64,000 nucleotides of DNA from Candidatus Omnitrophota bacterium (GTDB lineage Bacteria; CAIJMQ01). This document shows, piece after piece, positions 9,489 through 18,800 of the stretch (its first letter is position 1; every line of letters begins with the position of its first letter). The translations under genes and the position numbers were made by a program. The stretch spans positions 186,001 through 250,000 of the forward strand of contig JAHJCU010000004.1 of NCBI GenBank assembly GCA_018812925.1, given 5' to 3'. Below the pieces are notes generated by a model. That model saw only the letters and a program-made list of their open reading frames with translations, did no database searches and was not told the origin of the DNA.

Positions 9489-9749
9489 TCAAGCTTTTTT
9501 TTGCTTTTCTTTCTTCTTCTCTTTTTTCTCGGGGATGTTTGGTTTTCTGCCAATTGTTATCTTTCCTTGAGCAATTTCTTCCAAAGCTATTTGCATAGGA
9601 CCTTCAATTTCCGCCTGAATTAGTTTGGGTGAGCCCGAAACCAATTCCCTCGCCCTCTTGCTTGCCAAAGTGATCAATTCGAAAACATTCTCAATCTTAT
9701 CACTTGAGCTATCTGAATGTTTCTTTTTCTCTTCTATTTTTTTTACCAT
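9489..9749 (-). CDS. rpoZ: DNA-directed RNA polymerase subunit omega
   Basis: The 86-residue protein has the omega core NVFELITLASKRARELVSG followed by ALEEIAQGKITIGRK. Omega helps assemble and stabilise RNA polymerase by clamping the beta' C-terminus. The N-terminus and the C-terminal tail are lysine-rich, as often in AT-rich genomes. It lies directly after valS (3 bases) and before coaBC (about 60 bases); omega next to coaBC is a widespread bacterial arrangement, which supports both calls. Confidence 0.93.
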   Translation of the reverse strand: MVKKIEEKKKHSDSSSDKIENVFELITLASKRARELVSGSPKLIQAEIEGPMQIALEEIAQGKITIGRKPNIPEKKEKKKEKQKKA

Positions 9750-9752
9750 TTT

Positions 9753-12482
9753 TTATTTTCCCCCAATAGTTTTTAGTATCTGGTATAACTTTTCTCTCTT
9801 TTTTAAGAATTCTTCTTTTTCTGCTTTACATTTCTCTATTGCGCTCGGCTGCGCCTTTGACATAAAATCTCGGTTCGCTAATTTCTTCTCTATCCTTATC
9901 ATTCCCTCGTCCATTTTTGACAATTCTTTTTTTATCCTTGTATTCTCCCTTTCCAAATCTATGTCCTTTAATAAAATATAAACGCAAGTTCCCGACGAAG
10001 TAACTTGAGAAGAGAACTTCTCTTTAGCAGATATTTCTTTTTTTATCTGGATATCTTCAGCGTTTATAACCGATATTATGCTGTCTTTTTCTTTTATGAA
10101 AATTCCTTCTTCCTCTTCAGAGGATGGAATAACAACAAACTTCAACTTTTCGTGAAACGAGATATTCCGCTCAGCTCTAATGTTTCTGCTTGCTTGAATA
10201 ACTTCATATTTCCAGGTCGCCTCCTCAACAACCTTGTCTTCCGTTTTATCGATTTTAGAAATTGGCCACTGCGCAATTGCAACGCTTTCAGAAAAATTGC
10301 CACTTTTATACTGCGAAAGATGACTCCAGATTTCTTCTGTTATAAAAGGCATAAAAGGGTGCAGTAATCTTACTATTTTATCCAGAACATAGAACAATGT
10401 CTGCCTGCTGATTTGCGCCGTTTCGGATAAAACAGGATTCGGGTCCAAAGGACCATTTTCTTTCCTGCCCGCTTCTTGCAGAAGCAAGCAGGCGGGCTTG
10501 AATTTATACTTGATTAATTCTATATACCAGTCACAAAACTCGTGCCAGAAAAATTTAAAAAGCAACTCTGCCGATTCACTGAATTTAAAGTTTTTCAATA
10601 GTTCTGTAACTTTTTTATTGACTTCTTCTGCCCTTCTTAAAATAAATTTCTCGTCCAACCCTAGGGAAAGTTCATATATGTCTTCTACAGGTTTAAATCC
10701 ATCCCCCAGGTTTCCAATAGCGAATCGGGAAGCATTCCATATCTTGTTGCTGAAATTTCTCATGCCTTCAAACCTGTCCAGAGAAAAAATTATATCCTGT
10801 CCGGCTCCGGTATTAAGCTGCACAAGCGCCATTCTTAACGCATCTGTTCCGAAATCTTCTATTAATTCCAGAGGGTCGACAACATTGCCTTTGGACTTTG
10901 ACATTTTTCTGCCTTTTTTATCCCTGATTATGGGATGAATATAAACAGTGCTAAAAGGAACATCACCCTTAAATTTAAGTCCCATTAAAATCATTCTTGA
11001 TACCCAAGAATATATAATGTCATATGCTGTGACAAGAGTAGAAGTCGGATAAAAATGTTTCAAGTCAACAGTATCCTGCGGCCAACCAAGAGTTGACATA
11101 GGCCATAGGCTTGAAGAAAACCAGGTGTCTAATACATCTGTTTCTTTGGTTATGTTTTTACTGTCGCATTTTTTGCAAGATTTACCATCCACAACCTCTT
11201 TATTAAGCATAATTTCGTTACAATCTTCGCAATAGGATACAGGAATGGTATGTCCCCACCATATTTGCCTTGAAATACACCAATCTTTTACATTATCCAT
11301 CCAATCAAGATATATTTTAGTCCATCTTTCGGGAACAAATTTTATTTTGCCGCTTTTTACCGCTTTAACAGCAGGGCCTTTAAGTTTTTGAACATCAACA
11401 AACCATTGGGTAGATAGATACGGCTCTATCATTGTCCCGCAACGGTCACAATACCCTACTGAATGTAAATGAGGAGTAATTTTTACAAGATATCCTTCTT
11501 CCCTTAAATCGTTGACTACTTCTTCTCTGCATTTAAATCGCTCAAGTCCTTCATATTTTTTAGGAACTTGTTTCATTTTGCCTTCTTTATCCATAATTAC
11601 AAGATTAGCTAAGCCGTGCGTTTTGCCCATCTCGAAATCTGCAGGATCGTGGGCAGGAGTTACTTTAACGGCACCTGTCCCGAATGAAATTGAAACCCTT
11701 TCATCTGATATTACAGGAATTTCCCTTTGCGTCAAAGGCAAAATAAGTGTCTTATTTATAAACCGTTTATACCTTTTGTCTTTAGGATTTACCGCAACCG
11801 CCACATCACCAAACATTGTCTCCGGCCTTGTAGTCGCCACAGTGAGCTGCCCCTTACCATCTTTTAAGGGATAATTTATATGGAACAATTTACCTTCAGT
11901 CTCTCGATATTCCACTTCCACATTAGAAAGAGCGGTTCTACAGCGCGGGCACCAGTTAACAATATAATTACCTCTATATATCAATCTGTCTTTAAATAAC
12001 TGCGCAAAAGCTTCTTCTACCGCTTTAGAGTGTTCTTTGTCCATCGTAAATGAAAACCTGGACCAATCACAAGAACATCCCAACTTTTCAAGCTGTTTGA
12101 TTATTCTCTTTTCCTGTTGTTCTTTCCAATCCCAAATTTTACTTATAAGCTTATCTTTGCCAAGTTCGTGTTTGTTTATATTTTGCTTTGCTAATTCTCT
12201 TTCTATGACATTTTCCGTAGCAATACCAGCATGGTCACAACCCGGTATCCAAAGCGCGTCAAATCCCTGCATTCTCTTAAAACGTATTATTATGTCCTGA
12301 AGCGTTCCGCCTAATGCGTGTCCCATATGCAAGGAACCCGTTACATTGGGTGGAGGAATAACAATACAATAGGGTTTCTTGGGAGAAGAAGTATGAACTT
12401 CAAAAAGTTTTCTTTCTTCCCAGAAGGTAAACCACTTATTTTCTACTTCTTTGGGATTGTACCGTGGGGATATTTCTTGCAT
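9753..12482 (-). CDS. valS: Valyl-tRNA synthetase
   Basis: A 909-residue class I synthetase that charges tRNA-Val. Motifs seen: PPPNVTGSLHMGHALGGT (HIGH equivalent, residue 40 region), the CP1 editing domain, KMSKSKGNVVDP (KMSKS) near residue 525, the anticodon-binding helical domain ending HPFMPFITEEIW, and a C-terminal coiled coil (last 70 residues) that is typical of ValS. Residues 663-673 (PACLLLQEAGR) come from an inserted 33-bp palindrome in the anticodon-binding domain. Length is otherwise normal. It leads the valS-rpoZ-coaBC-PFK cluster. Confidence 0.97.
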   Translation of the reverse strand: MQEISPRYNPKEVENKWFTFWEERKLFEVHTSSPKKPYCIVIPPPNVTGSLHMGHALGGTLQDIIIRFKRMQGFDALWIPGCDHAGIATENVIERELAKQNINKHELGKDKLISKIWDWKEQQEKRIIKQLEKLGCSCDWSRFSFTMDKEHSKAVEEAFAQLFKDRLIYRGNYIVNWCPRCRTALSNVEVEYRETEGKLFHINYPLKDGKGQLTVATTRPETMFGDVAVAVNPKDKRYKRFINKTLILPLTQREIPVISDERVSISFGTGAVKVTPAHDPADFEMGKTHGLANLVIMDKEGKMKQVPKKYEGLERFKCREEVVNDLREEGYLVKITPHLHSVGYCDRCGTMIEPYLSTQWFVDVQKLKGPAVKAVKSGKIKFVPERWTKIYLDWMDNVKDWCISRQIWWGHTIPVSYCEDCNEIMLNKEVVDGKSCKKCDSKNITKETDVLDTWFSSSLWPMSTLGWPQDTVDLKHFYPTSTLVTAYDIIYSWVSRMILMGLKFKGDVPFSTVYIHPIIRDKKGRKMSKSKGNVVDPLELIEDFGTDALRMALVQLNTGAGQDIIFSLDRFEGMRNFSNKIWNASRFAIGNLGDGFKPVEDIYELSLGLDEKFILRRAEEVNKKVTELLKNFKFSESAELLFKFFWHEFCDWYIELIKYKFKPACLLLQEAGRKENGPLDPNPVLSETAQISRQTLFYVLDKIVRLLHPFMPFITEEIWSHLSQYKSGNFSESVAIAQWPISKIDKTEDKVVEEATWKYEVIQASRNIRAERNISFHEKLKFVVIPSSEEEEGIFIKEKDSIISVINAEDIQIKKEISAKEKFSSQVTSSGTCVYILLKDIDLERENTRIKKELSKMDEGMIRIEKKLANRDFMSKAQPSAIEKCKAEKEEFLKKREKLYQILKTIGGK
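10464..10496 (-). repeat. In-frame palindromic element in valS
   Basis: A 33-bp palindrome running from CCTGCCCGCTTCTTGC to AAGCAAGCAGGCGGG on the + strand. It is the reverse complement of the PPi-PFK copy with about two mismatches, although both genes are on the minus strand, so the element sits in opposite orientations relative to the two coding directions and still stays open. It encodes residues 663-673 in a loop between WYIELIKYKF and the helix SRQTLFYVLD. Confidence 0.85.
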
Positions 12483-12505
12483 TTTTAAGCCCTACTTATA
12501 CAATA

Positions 12506-12540
12506 AAAACCCGCTTAATTCAAGTGATAGACAGGGTTTT
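12506..12540 (-). terminator. Possible intrinsic terminator
   Basis: Arms AAAACCC and GGGTTTT pair around a 21-base loop that itself can fold (CTTAATTCAAG). Read on the minus strand the right arm runs into TTTTTATTG. It could end transcripts arriving from the cassette region before valS. The stem is short, so confidence is limited. Confidence 0.4.
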
Positions 12541-12568
12541 AACAATTAAGTTGCTTCTAAACGAGGAT

Positions 12569-12663
12569 TTAATTCAAATTGCGAGTTTTCCTTCTTACAT
12601 ACAGAAAATAAAGTAGCGGGATTACAAAAAGAGTGAGCATTAAGATACCTATCTGATTTATAA
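12569..12663 (-). pseudogene. Remnant of an RND transporter 3' end
   Basis: Minus-strand translation gives ...ILMLTLFVIPLLYFLYVRR ending KTRNLN and a stop codon. This matches the C-terminus of the intact RND transporter at 15.8 kb (ILTLFVIPLLYFLYVSRR), including a run of near-identical DNA (the segment CATACAGAAAATAAAG is shared). Nothing of the upstream 1000 residues is present; the homology starts about 30 bases after the last attC-like site. It is therefore a 5'-truncated copy separated from the full gene by the cassette cluster. Confidence 0.8.
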
Positions 12664-12694
12664 GACAGGTCAAGTACCTTCTGCAAAAAAGGAA

Positions 12695-12755
12695 GTATAA
12701 CGATTGAACTAAGCCGCTCCGCTCTTGCGGCGTCGGCTTCAGTGATTGGTCAGGT
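12695..12755 (-). other. attC-like recombination site, 61 bp
   Basis: On the minus strand the site reads ACCTGAC (R'' box), then GAAGCCGACGCCGC, a short loop, GCGGAGCGGCTT, TTCAATC and GTTATAC (R' box). The AAGCCG/CGGCTT and CCGC/GCGG arms form the characteristic imperfect hairpin of short integron attC sites, and the sequence is close to the classical 60-bp attC family. It lies 14 bases after the stop codon of the serine hydrolase gene, the normal place of attC in a gene cassette. Confidence 0.78.
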
Positions 12756-12768
12756 ACTCCTTAGCGAC

Positions 12769-14160
12769 TTACTTAAATTTCTTAGCCGTCATTTCTCTGC
12801 CGCCCTGGTACAGGGTCAGGCTCTCGACCACACCCGCTTCGCTGAGGTTAAACATAATTTGCGCATCAACTACCTTATAGAAAAATTTAGTCTCTGCTTC
12901 AGGGAACACCTCGAACTTTCCTTGTCCAGTTGCTTGAGCATAGAGTCCGTCTCCCTCCCTGATGATTGTGATAATGAAATTCGGAGCAAGCTCATACTGG
13001 CCCACATAAGCATCATAGATTTTAGGGTCTAATTTAATTGCCGTACGTCCTTTAGAAGGTTCAAAATTTGTTAGTGCATATTTGTTTTCAAGCAAGTGAA
13101 GTCCAATATCATCTATGTCGTTTGTAGAATTTGAGAGCACTACCACACCAACACGCTTCTTTTTGTCAAAACCGATAAAAGAATGATAGCCTCCAGTCCC
13201 TCCATTATGCCACACGATTTCTGTGCCATATTTGTTTAGCACATGCCAGCCCAGCCCAATTTCTAAATTAAGCACGCCGGTGTTATTTCGAACGAGATGT
13301 GTTTCTTGCATAACCGGCAATAAGTCAGATTTGATTAAACCCAAATTAGCAGCCACGAATTTAAGCATGTCGTTTGCCGTCGAATGCAAAGCACCTGCAC
13401 CTGCTAAAGTTGGAATATCCCAATTCATTGCGGTTTTTCCAGCTTGATCATGCCCCATCGCCATAGTTGCTTGAAGTTCAGTCGAGAGCTTAATTCGTGT
13501 ACTGTTCATCTTGAGTGGCTCGCAGATGCGTGTTATTACCAGCGTTTCATAATCCATCCCCGCTTTAAGGGCTAGAATGTGGCCCAACAGTCCACCACCC
13601 AAATTAGAGTATTCGTATTTGGCGCCAATGTCTCTGGTTAGCGTGTAGTTCGACAGAAATTCATACATCTGCTCAACGGTATAATCCGCGTATGGATTAT
13701 TCATATTCTTGGGAGCAAAATTACCTGGTAATCGTGGAAGGCCCGAAGTATGGATAGCCAAATGAAAAAGCGTGATTTCTTTGCCATCTTTGGTTGGAAC
13801 TTTAACTGATTTAGGGAGGAATTTCGTTATCGGATCGCTAAGCCTCAGCTCTCCCCGCTTGACCATGTCCGCTAGTAATAGAGAAGTGAAGACTTTGGTA
13901 ATTGAGCCGATTTCAAACACTGTGTTGCCATCAGGTTTTTGGCTATGGTCTTGACTCAATTTACCGTAGCTAATAATCTTGCTTCCTTGGTCATTAACAA
14001 GGCCAACAATTAAGCCGACACTCTTCTTATACTTATCAACTCGCTCTTGGAGAATCCTTTCGACTTCAGTTTCGGCCTGACCGTCTTGAGCAGCAAACAC
14101 ATGTTGTGGCAACAAAATTAAAAGATACCCAAATACCAAGAGTTTGAACAGCTTGCTCAT
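12769..14160 (-). CDS. Serine hydrolase of the class C beta-lactamase / AmpH-like family, on an integron-type cassette
   Basis: The 463-residue protein has a signal peptide (MSKLFKLLVFGYLLILLPQH...FA) and the penicillin-binding fold motifs SITK (nucleophile Ser-x-x-Lys, about residue 86), YSN (Tyr-x-Asn, near 184) and HNGGTGG (the KTG/HxG box, about 308), then a C-terminal beta domain. It could be a peptidase, esterase or DD-peptidase; resistance to beta-lactams cannot be inferred. Base composition is visibly more GC-rich than the neighbours and the gene is followed directly by an attC-like site, both signs of transfer. AAAGGAGG precedes the ATG. Confidence 0.9.
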   Translation of the reverse strand: MSKLFKLLVFGYLLILLPQHVFAAQDGQAETEVERILQERVDKYKKSVGLIVGLVNDQGSKIISYGKLSQDHSQKPDGNTVFEIGSITKVFTSLLLADMVKRGELRLSDPITKFLPKSVKVPTKDGKEITLFHLAIHTSGLPRLPGNFAPKNMNNPYADYTVEQMYEFLSNYTLTRDIGAKYEYSNLGGGLLGHILALKAGMDYETLVITRICEPLKMNSTRIKLSTELQATMAMGHDQAGKTAMNWDIPTLAGAGALHSTANDMLKFVAANLGLIKSDLLPVMQETHLVRNNTGVLNLEIGLGWHVLNKYGTEIVWHNGGTGGYHSFIGFDKKKRVGVVVLSNSTNDIDDIGLHLLENKYALTNFEPSKGRTAIKLDPKIYDAYVGQYELAPNFIITIIREGDGLYAQATGQGKFEVFPEAETKFFYKVVDAQIMFNLSEAGVVESLTLYQGGREMTAKKFK

Positions 14161-14253
14161 TGGTCCTCCTTTGGTTTATTCTATCATGCCAAAAAGAGTT
14201 ACCTAATTAGTGAGCATAAACAACCGTCCCCTTTCCTGACAAATGTTATCTTG

Positions 14254-14267
14254 CAAGACCTGACCCC
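14254..14267 (-). repeat. REP-like repeat, copy 1
   Basis: On the minus strand this reads GGGGTCAGGTCTTG, and the same 14 bases recur on the + strand at 28285-28298. Similar GGGGTCAGGTCT sequences are familiar as short extragenic repeats tied to Y1 (IS200-like) REP transposases in other genomes; no such transposase is in this window. Here the repeat follows directly the truncated C_GCAxxG_C_C gene. Confidence 0.5.
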
Positions 14268-14276
14268 ATTATCCTG

Positions 14277-14432
14277 TTACATGCCTCCGCCAAAGCTGTC
14301 GGAAAGTTTCAACGCGATATTTCGATCAATATTAAATTTTTCGCCAAAGGTGGAAAGAACAGCTTGAGAACAGGAAAAACCATTTTTGAAAAGTACTACC
14401 GCCTTTTCTGGATAATTTATTTTTTTATTCAT
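14277..14432 (-). pseudogene. Truncated C_GCAxxG_C_C family gene
   Basis: A 51-residue frame starts with ATG after AGAAAGGAA and encodes NYPEKAVVLFKNGFSCSQAVL followed by ALKLSDSFGGGM, then TAA. This is the N-terminal third of the C_GCAxxG_C_C redox protein family, which normally continues beyond FGGGMG with its cysteine motifs. The frame stops where a REP-like repeat begins, so the gene was probably cut by that insertion. Members of this family are common integron cassette cargo, and the fragment starts immediately after an attC-like site. Confidence 0.7.
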
Positions 14433-14439
14433 TTTTCCT

Positions 14440-14547
14440 TTCTAACATTTCGCTTAAGCGGTAAAGCGTAATTGGCGCGGTTAGTGCCGAGCGCAGCGAC
14501 AGCACTAACCGTGACATAGCTTTGTCCGGTTGAAGCATTTGTTAGCT
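14440..14547 (-). other. attC-like recombination site, about 107 bp
   Basis: Read on the minus strand: GCTAAC (R''), TGCTTCAACCGG (L''), a long central hairpin with GGTTAGTGC/GCACTAACC, then CCGCTTAAGCGA (L') and GTTAGAA (R'). L'' and L' are complementary apart from an extra base, as in attC sites. It begins 18 bases after the stop codon of the C39-like gene and ends just before the next gene's ribosome site. Confidence 0.75.
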
Positions 14548-14564
14548 TTATTTTCCTATATTAA

Positions 14565-15200
14565 TCATTGAGAAATTGACAGATTCAGATGAATACCTTT
14601 AAATACTGCATTATTCCACTTATTAAGCAATTCTAAAGCTGGAACCGTGATATTTCCTGGTAAATCACCATTCATATCTGATTTTACAAGTGAATCATAT
14701 ACAAAATACTCATTAGTATTGAATCCCATCACTGTTATATAATGTAAGTACTTACTATTTCCAATGATTATAATAATTGGGATTTCATTAATAATTTTGT
14801 TTTTAATCCATTGTTCTTTTTGTTTATTTGATAATAAACCTAAATAATAATTTTTTGCTTTAATACTTTTGTTTTTCAGGTATCTCGTTAGACCCCATGG
14901 ATATATATATCCATTTCCAAGTTTTTCATTTATTGCTTCATATATTTTATATGGATCTTTAATTTCATTTTTTTCTAAATAAAGCACAGCCATTACAGAA
15001 TGTGCACCACATGTATTTCCTTCTTGAATCCGATTAAGCTTTGAATTCCATTTTAGTTCATATAAAGACTTATTTTTTGTTAAGCCTGGCGAGAAAACAA
15101 TTTCTATATCAAATACTCTGATCAAAACCAATAAAACCATTGATATAAGAATCAATAATATTACAGTTATATTTAAAAATGATTTTAATTGTTTAGTCAT
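14565..15200 (-). CDS. Membrane-anchored C39-like cysteine peptidase-like protein, on a cassette
   Basis: A 211-residue product with one N-terminal membrane helix (about residues 10-30) and a papain-like C39-type domain: GNTCGAHSVMAVLYLEKN carries the presumed catalytic Cys, KYLHYITVMGFN the His, and YDSL a following Asp. It may be a peptidase or an inactive relative such as seen in bacteriocin systems. The ATG at 15200 is chosen because AAGGAG lies nine bases upstream; an upstream TTG would run into the attC-like site. It is very AT-rich, unlike the other cassettes. attC-like sites lie on both sides. Confidence 0.72.
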   Translation of the reverse strand: MTKQLKSFLNITVILLILISMVLLVLIRVFDIEIVFSPGLTKNKSLYELKWNSKLNRIQEGNTCGAHSVMAVLYLEKNEIKDPYKIYEAINEKLGNGYIYPWGLTRYLKNKSIKAKNYYLGLLSNKQKEQWIKNKIINEIPIIIIIGNSKYLHYITVMGFNTNEYFVYDSLVKSDMNGDLPGNITVPALELLNKWNNAVFKGIHLNLSISQ

Positions 15201-15256
15201 TTCAATCAACTCCTTCAATTTATTAAATGCTAAATCTCTGCGCACGAAGCGCGTCA

Positions 15257-15354
15257 AGCTAACGTCCTTGCTTCACCAGCGTTGCTCAAACATAACATCA
15301 ACATTTTATTGCCGCAAGCGCTTATTCAACGTCGGGTGCAAGCAATTGTTAGGT
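15257..15354 (-). other. attC-like recombination site, 98 bp
   Basis: On the minus strand the site begins ACCTAAC (perfect RYYYAAC), continues TTGCTTGCACCCGACG, and ends CAACGCTGGTGAAGCAAGG then GTTAGCT. The two sides are imperfectly complementary with an extra base, the attC pattern. It starts 23 bases after the lipoprotein frame's stop codon and ends 57 bases before the C39-like start codon. Confidence 0.8.
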
Positions 15355-15376
15355 ATTTTGTTTTTTAAAAATTCCC

Positions 15377-15749
15377 TCAGTTTTGGTCATAGACTCTTGT
15401 CCACCAGCCAACAGCAGTTCCTTGGTATTGAAAGAGAGCAATCTTCTTCCCGAGGTCCGAATCAATCAGCGCCGCAAAATAGTCGTCAGGAAGTGATCCG
15501 CGTATTTTGACCTTCCTAATCTGTATTATTCTGTAGGTCTTTATGCGACCTTGATCGAAGCCCGTCATTTTGAAACACTGCGCAATAACATCTGCATTCG
15601 GAGCTATCTCTGGTAAATCAATAATTGGAAATACGCCGTTCTTGCCACACATGATCGTTTGATAGTTTGGTTACAAGTGTGTCTATTGGGTCTGCGCTTG
15701 CACAGCCGATAAGAAGGAAACAGACCAGTGTGACAATTGACTTTTTCAT
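15377..15749 (-). pseudogene. Cassette lipoprotein split by a frameshift
   Basis: The first frame (15749-15618) starts after AAGGAG with a lipoprotein signal peptide, MKKSIVTLVCFLLIGC, and stops after 43 residues. A second frame (15652-15377) overlaps it and continues with MCGKNGVFPIIDLPEIAP and a 91-residue domain ending YQGTAVGWWTRVYDQN. Joined at about 15650 they would give one lipoprotein of about 125 residues. A real frameshift or a sequencing/assembly error would look the same. Function unknown. An attC-like site follows, so this is the first cassette of the cluster. Confidence 0.6.
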
Positions 15750-15835
15750 TTTCTCTCCTTTAACACGTATTATACTGTCTAAATAATCTGGCAAATACTG
15801 CAATTTTTGCAGTGTCTGATTTTATTTTTACTATT

Positions 15836-18800
15836 CTACTCTTCTTCTGCCAAAAGAGAAGATTTTTTATTTGACCTGCGTTGTCTTCTGCTTACATACA
15901 GAAAATAAAGCAGAGGAATTACAAAAAGAGTGAGGATTAATGCGCTGAATGCTCCCGATATAACGGTAACACCCATAGGAGATTTAAAAGCAGTAGCTTT
16001 CCCCACTCCAAAAGCAAGGGGAATCATTGCGGTAATCGTGGTAAAGGTCGTCATAAGGCAAGGTCTTAATCTTATAGAACTTGCCTCCACAATAGCTTCA
16101 AGCGGTTTCTTCCCCTGCTCAATAAGCGTCTTTGCAAAATTAATAATAAGGATGCCATTGTTCACACCTATACCGGTTAGGATCATAACTCCAAGAAGAC
16201 TAAACATATTAATAGTCTTGCCAAAGATGAAAAGACCGAAAAGTATTCCAATCGTTGCCAATGGTAAAGCTGAGATTATAATGAATGGTTCGAACCAGCT
16301 TTCGAATTGAGCCGCCATAACCAAATAAACGAGAATAATTGCAATAAGTATGGCAGTTCCTATATCGCGAAAAGCCTCCTGCATCATCTTTATATTTCCA
16401 CCTGTATTTAAATTGACTTCACGAGGAACATTTATTTCTGTCAGTTTTCTCATAAATTCATTCGCGACGGTTCCTACTGGCTTGGTGGTATTAGCGGTGA
16501 GAGTAATGCTTGGTTGACGATTATATCTTTGTCTTTGAGTCGGGCCTGATGTTTCCTGTATGTCGGAAATTTGTTTTAATAAAAACATGTCGTTCATTCT
16601 GTTGGATAAAGGAATATTCTCTAAAACCTGTCTTTGTTTTTTCAATTTTTCGGGTATAGTGACGCGTATATCATATTCGTTTTCACCCTCGCGAAACGTT
16701 GTAGGCACAATACCTTCCAAAGCCGCGCGCACATTTAACGCCACAGAATTAACATCCATATCAACATCTGCTAATTTTGCGCGATTGATTGCAAAATTTA
16801 TTTCGGGTTTTCCGGGATGATAAGAAGAATCCGCATCCGAAATACCGGGCGTATTCTGTAAAACCGTTAAAATATCCTTTGCCGCGCTTGTAACAATTTC
16901 ATGATTGGGACCGGTAACATAATATGTAATTGGCATGCCGCCGCCGCCAACACTTGAGCTTATTTCTTGAACATTAATAGTGGCTCCCGGCAAAGACGCA
17001 AGAAAATGTTTTGTATCCTTTAACAATTCTACCGCCGAGAGGCTTCTATCATCTTTCCAATTGATTACTATTTGCGCATATTCGGGTCCTTGAGAGCCGA
17101 CACTAATCTCTCCGCCGGAAACAGCGCCGATAGTGGTAAAAGTGCTGTCCAGTTCCGGAATTGTTCTCAACTTTTCTTCAATTTGCTCTACCATAGACTG
17201 TGTTTTTTCTAAATTTGTCCCGGCCGGCATTCTTATCATTATGGAAGAAACGCCTTGGTCCGTTTGGGTGGCAAATTCCGACCCGATCATAGGAAGAAGC
17301 GCAATACTTGCAATTAGGAGTCCAATAACAATTCCAAAAACTAATTTAGGCCGTTTTAATAAAATGGGCAAAAACTCTTTATATTGGGCTTTCAATAATA
17401 TAAATCCTTTTTCCCATTTTTTTGACAACCAAGATTCCTTTGTAACATGCAAAAATTTGCTTGATAACATGGGAATTAATGTAAATCCGACACAAAAAGC
17501 AATTATTGTGGCAAAAATTTGCACTAATCCGAATTCTTTGAAGAACTGCCCCATCAGTCCCGACATAAACACAATAGGTAAAAAGACCACAATATTGGTG
17601 CAAATAGAAGCAATCACGGCAGGGGCAACCTCCATAGTAGCTTCTTCAGCCGCCTGTTTTAAATTTTTACCCAATTCTTTCGTATGCCTGTGAATATTTT
17701 CCATGATAACTATGGAACTATCAATAAGAACTCCTACGCATAAAGCTAAACTTGTAAGTGTAAGAATATTAAAACTAAAACCCGTCATATACATAAAAAA
17801 CATAGTCCCTATAAGCGAGACCGGTATTGTTATACTGACAATCAATGTGCTTCCTACTCCGTGCAAGAATAAAAATAGCACAATACCCGTAATAATAACT
17901 CCTAAAAACAAATTGCTTCTAACATCCGCAACAGCGTTTCTTATAAACAAAGAATCGTCCACGACCACTTTTAATTCATAACCCTCCGGCAAAGTTTCAT
18001 TGAGCCGGGCAATTTCCGACCTTACATTATCCACAACTTCAATTGTATTTGAATCCGGCTGTTTTTGGACAGTCAATGAAACTGCGTCTTTTCCGTCTAT
18101 CCTTGCAGTATCTCTGACTTCAGCATAGGTATCTTTTACTTCGGCTAAACTTGAAAGATTCACTTTTCTTGTCTGACGGGTTCTCTGGTCCATCAATGGA
18201 ATTTCCATTGAACTTATCTGCGATATATCGGTAAATTCGGCATCTGTTCTGCCGGATATTTCTAAATTCCCGCTGGAAAAATGACCTGCGGGCAAATTTA
18301 CGTTTTCCGATTTCAACCTATTAGATATATCAAGTAAAGTTATCCCATAAAATTTGAGTTTATCCGGCACCGCTTCCACTCTTATTTCCCGCCTTAATCC
18401 GCCCACAATATCAATATTGCCGACTCCCTTGACCGTTTGAAGAATTGGTTTTATGTTATCTTTTGCCTGCTGATAAACGCTTTGCAAATCAGGACCTGAA
18501 AAAGCTATATAAAGAATAGGGCTTGCGTTAATGTCGAGTTTAAGGATTTCGGGTTCTTTCACATCGTCGGGCAATTGTTCTCTTACTGAAGAAACTTTCT
18601 CCCTTACATCCGAAGCAGCCACATCTGCAGAAACATCCATAGTAAATTCACAGATAATAATCGATACTCCTTCCGACGATACAGACTGAATATTTTTCAA
18701 ATTATTCGTTGTACTGATTGCATCCTCGAGAGGTTTTGATATCAACGTTTCTACCTGGTCGGGACCTGCGCCCGGATACAAAGTTTTAACCGTAACGTAA

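Noticed and set aside
12769-14160. A beta-lactam resistance gene
   Set aside because: SxxK, YxN and HxG only place it in the large class C/AmpH-like fold, which includes peptidases and esterases; no basis for a resistance claim.
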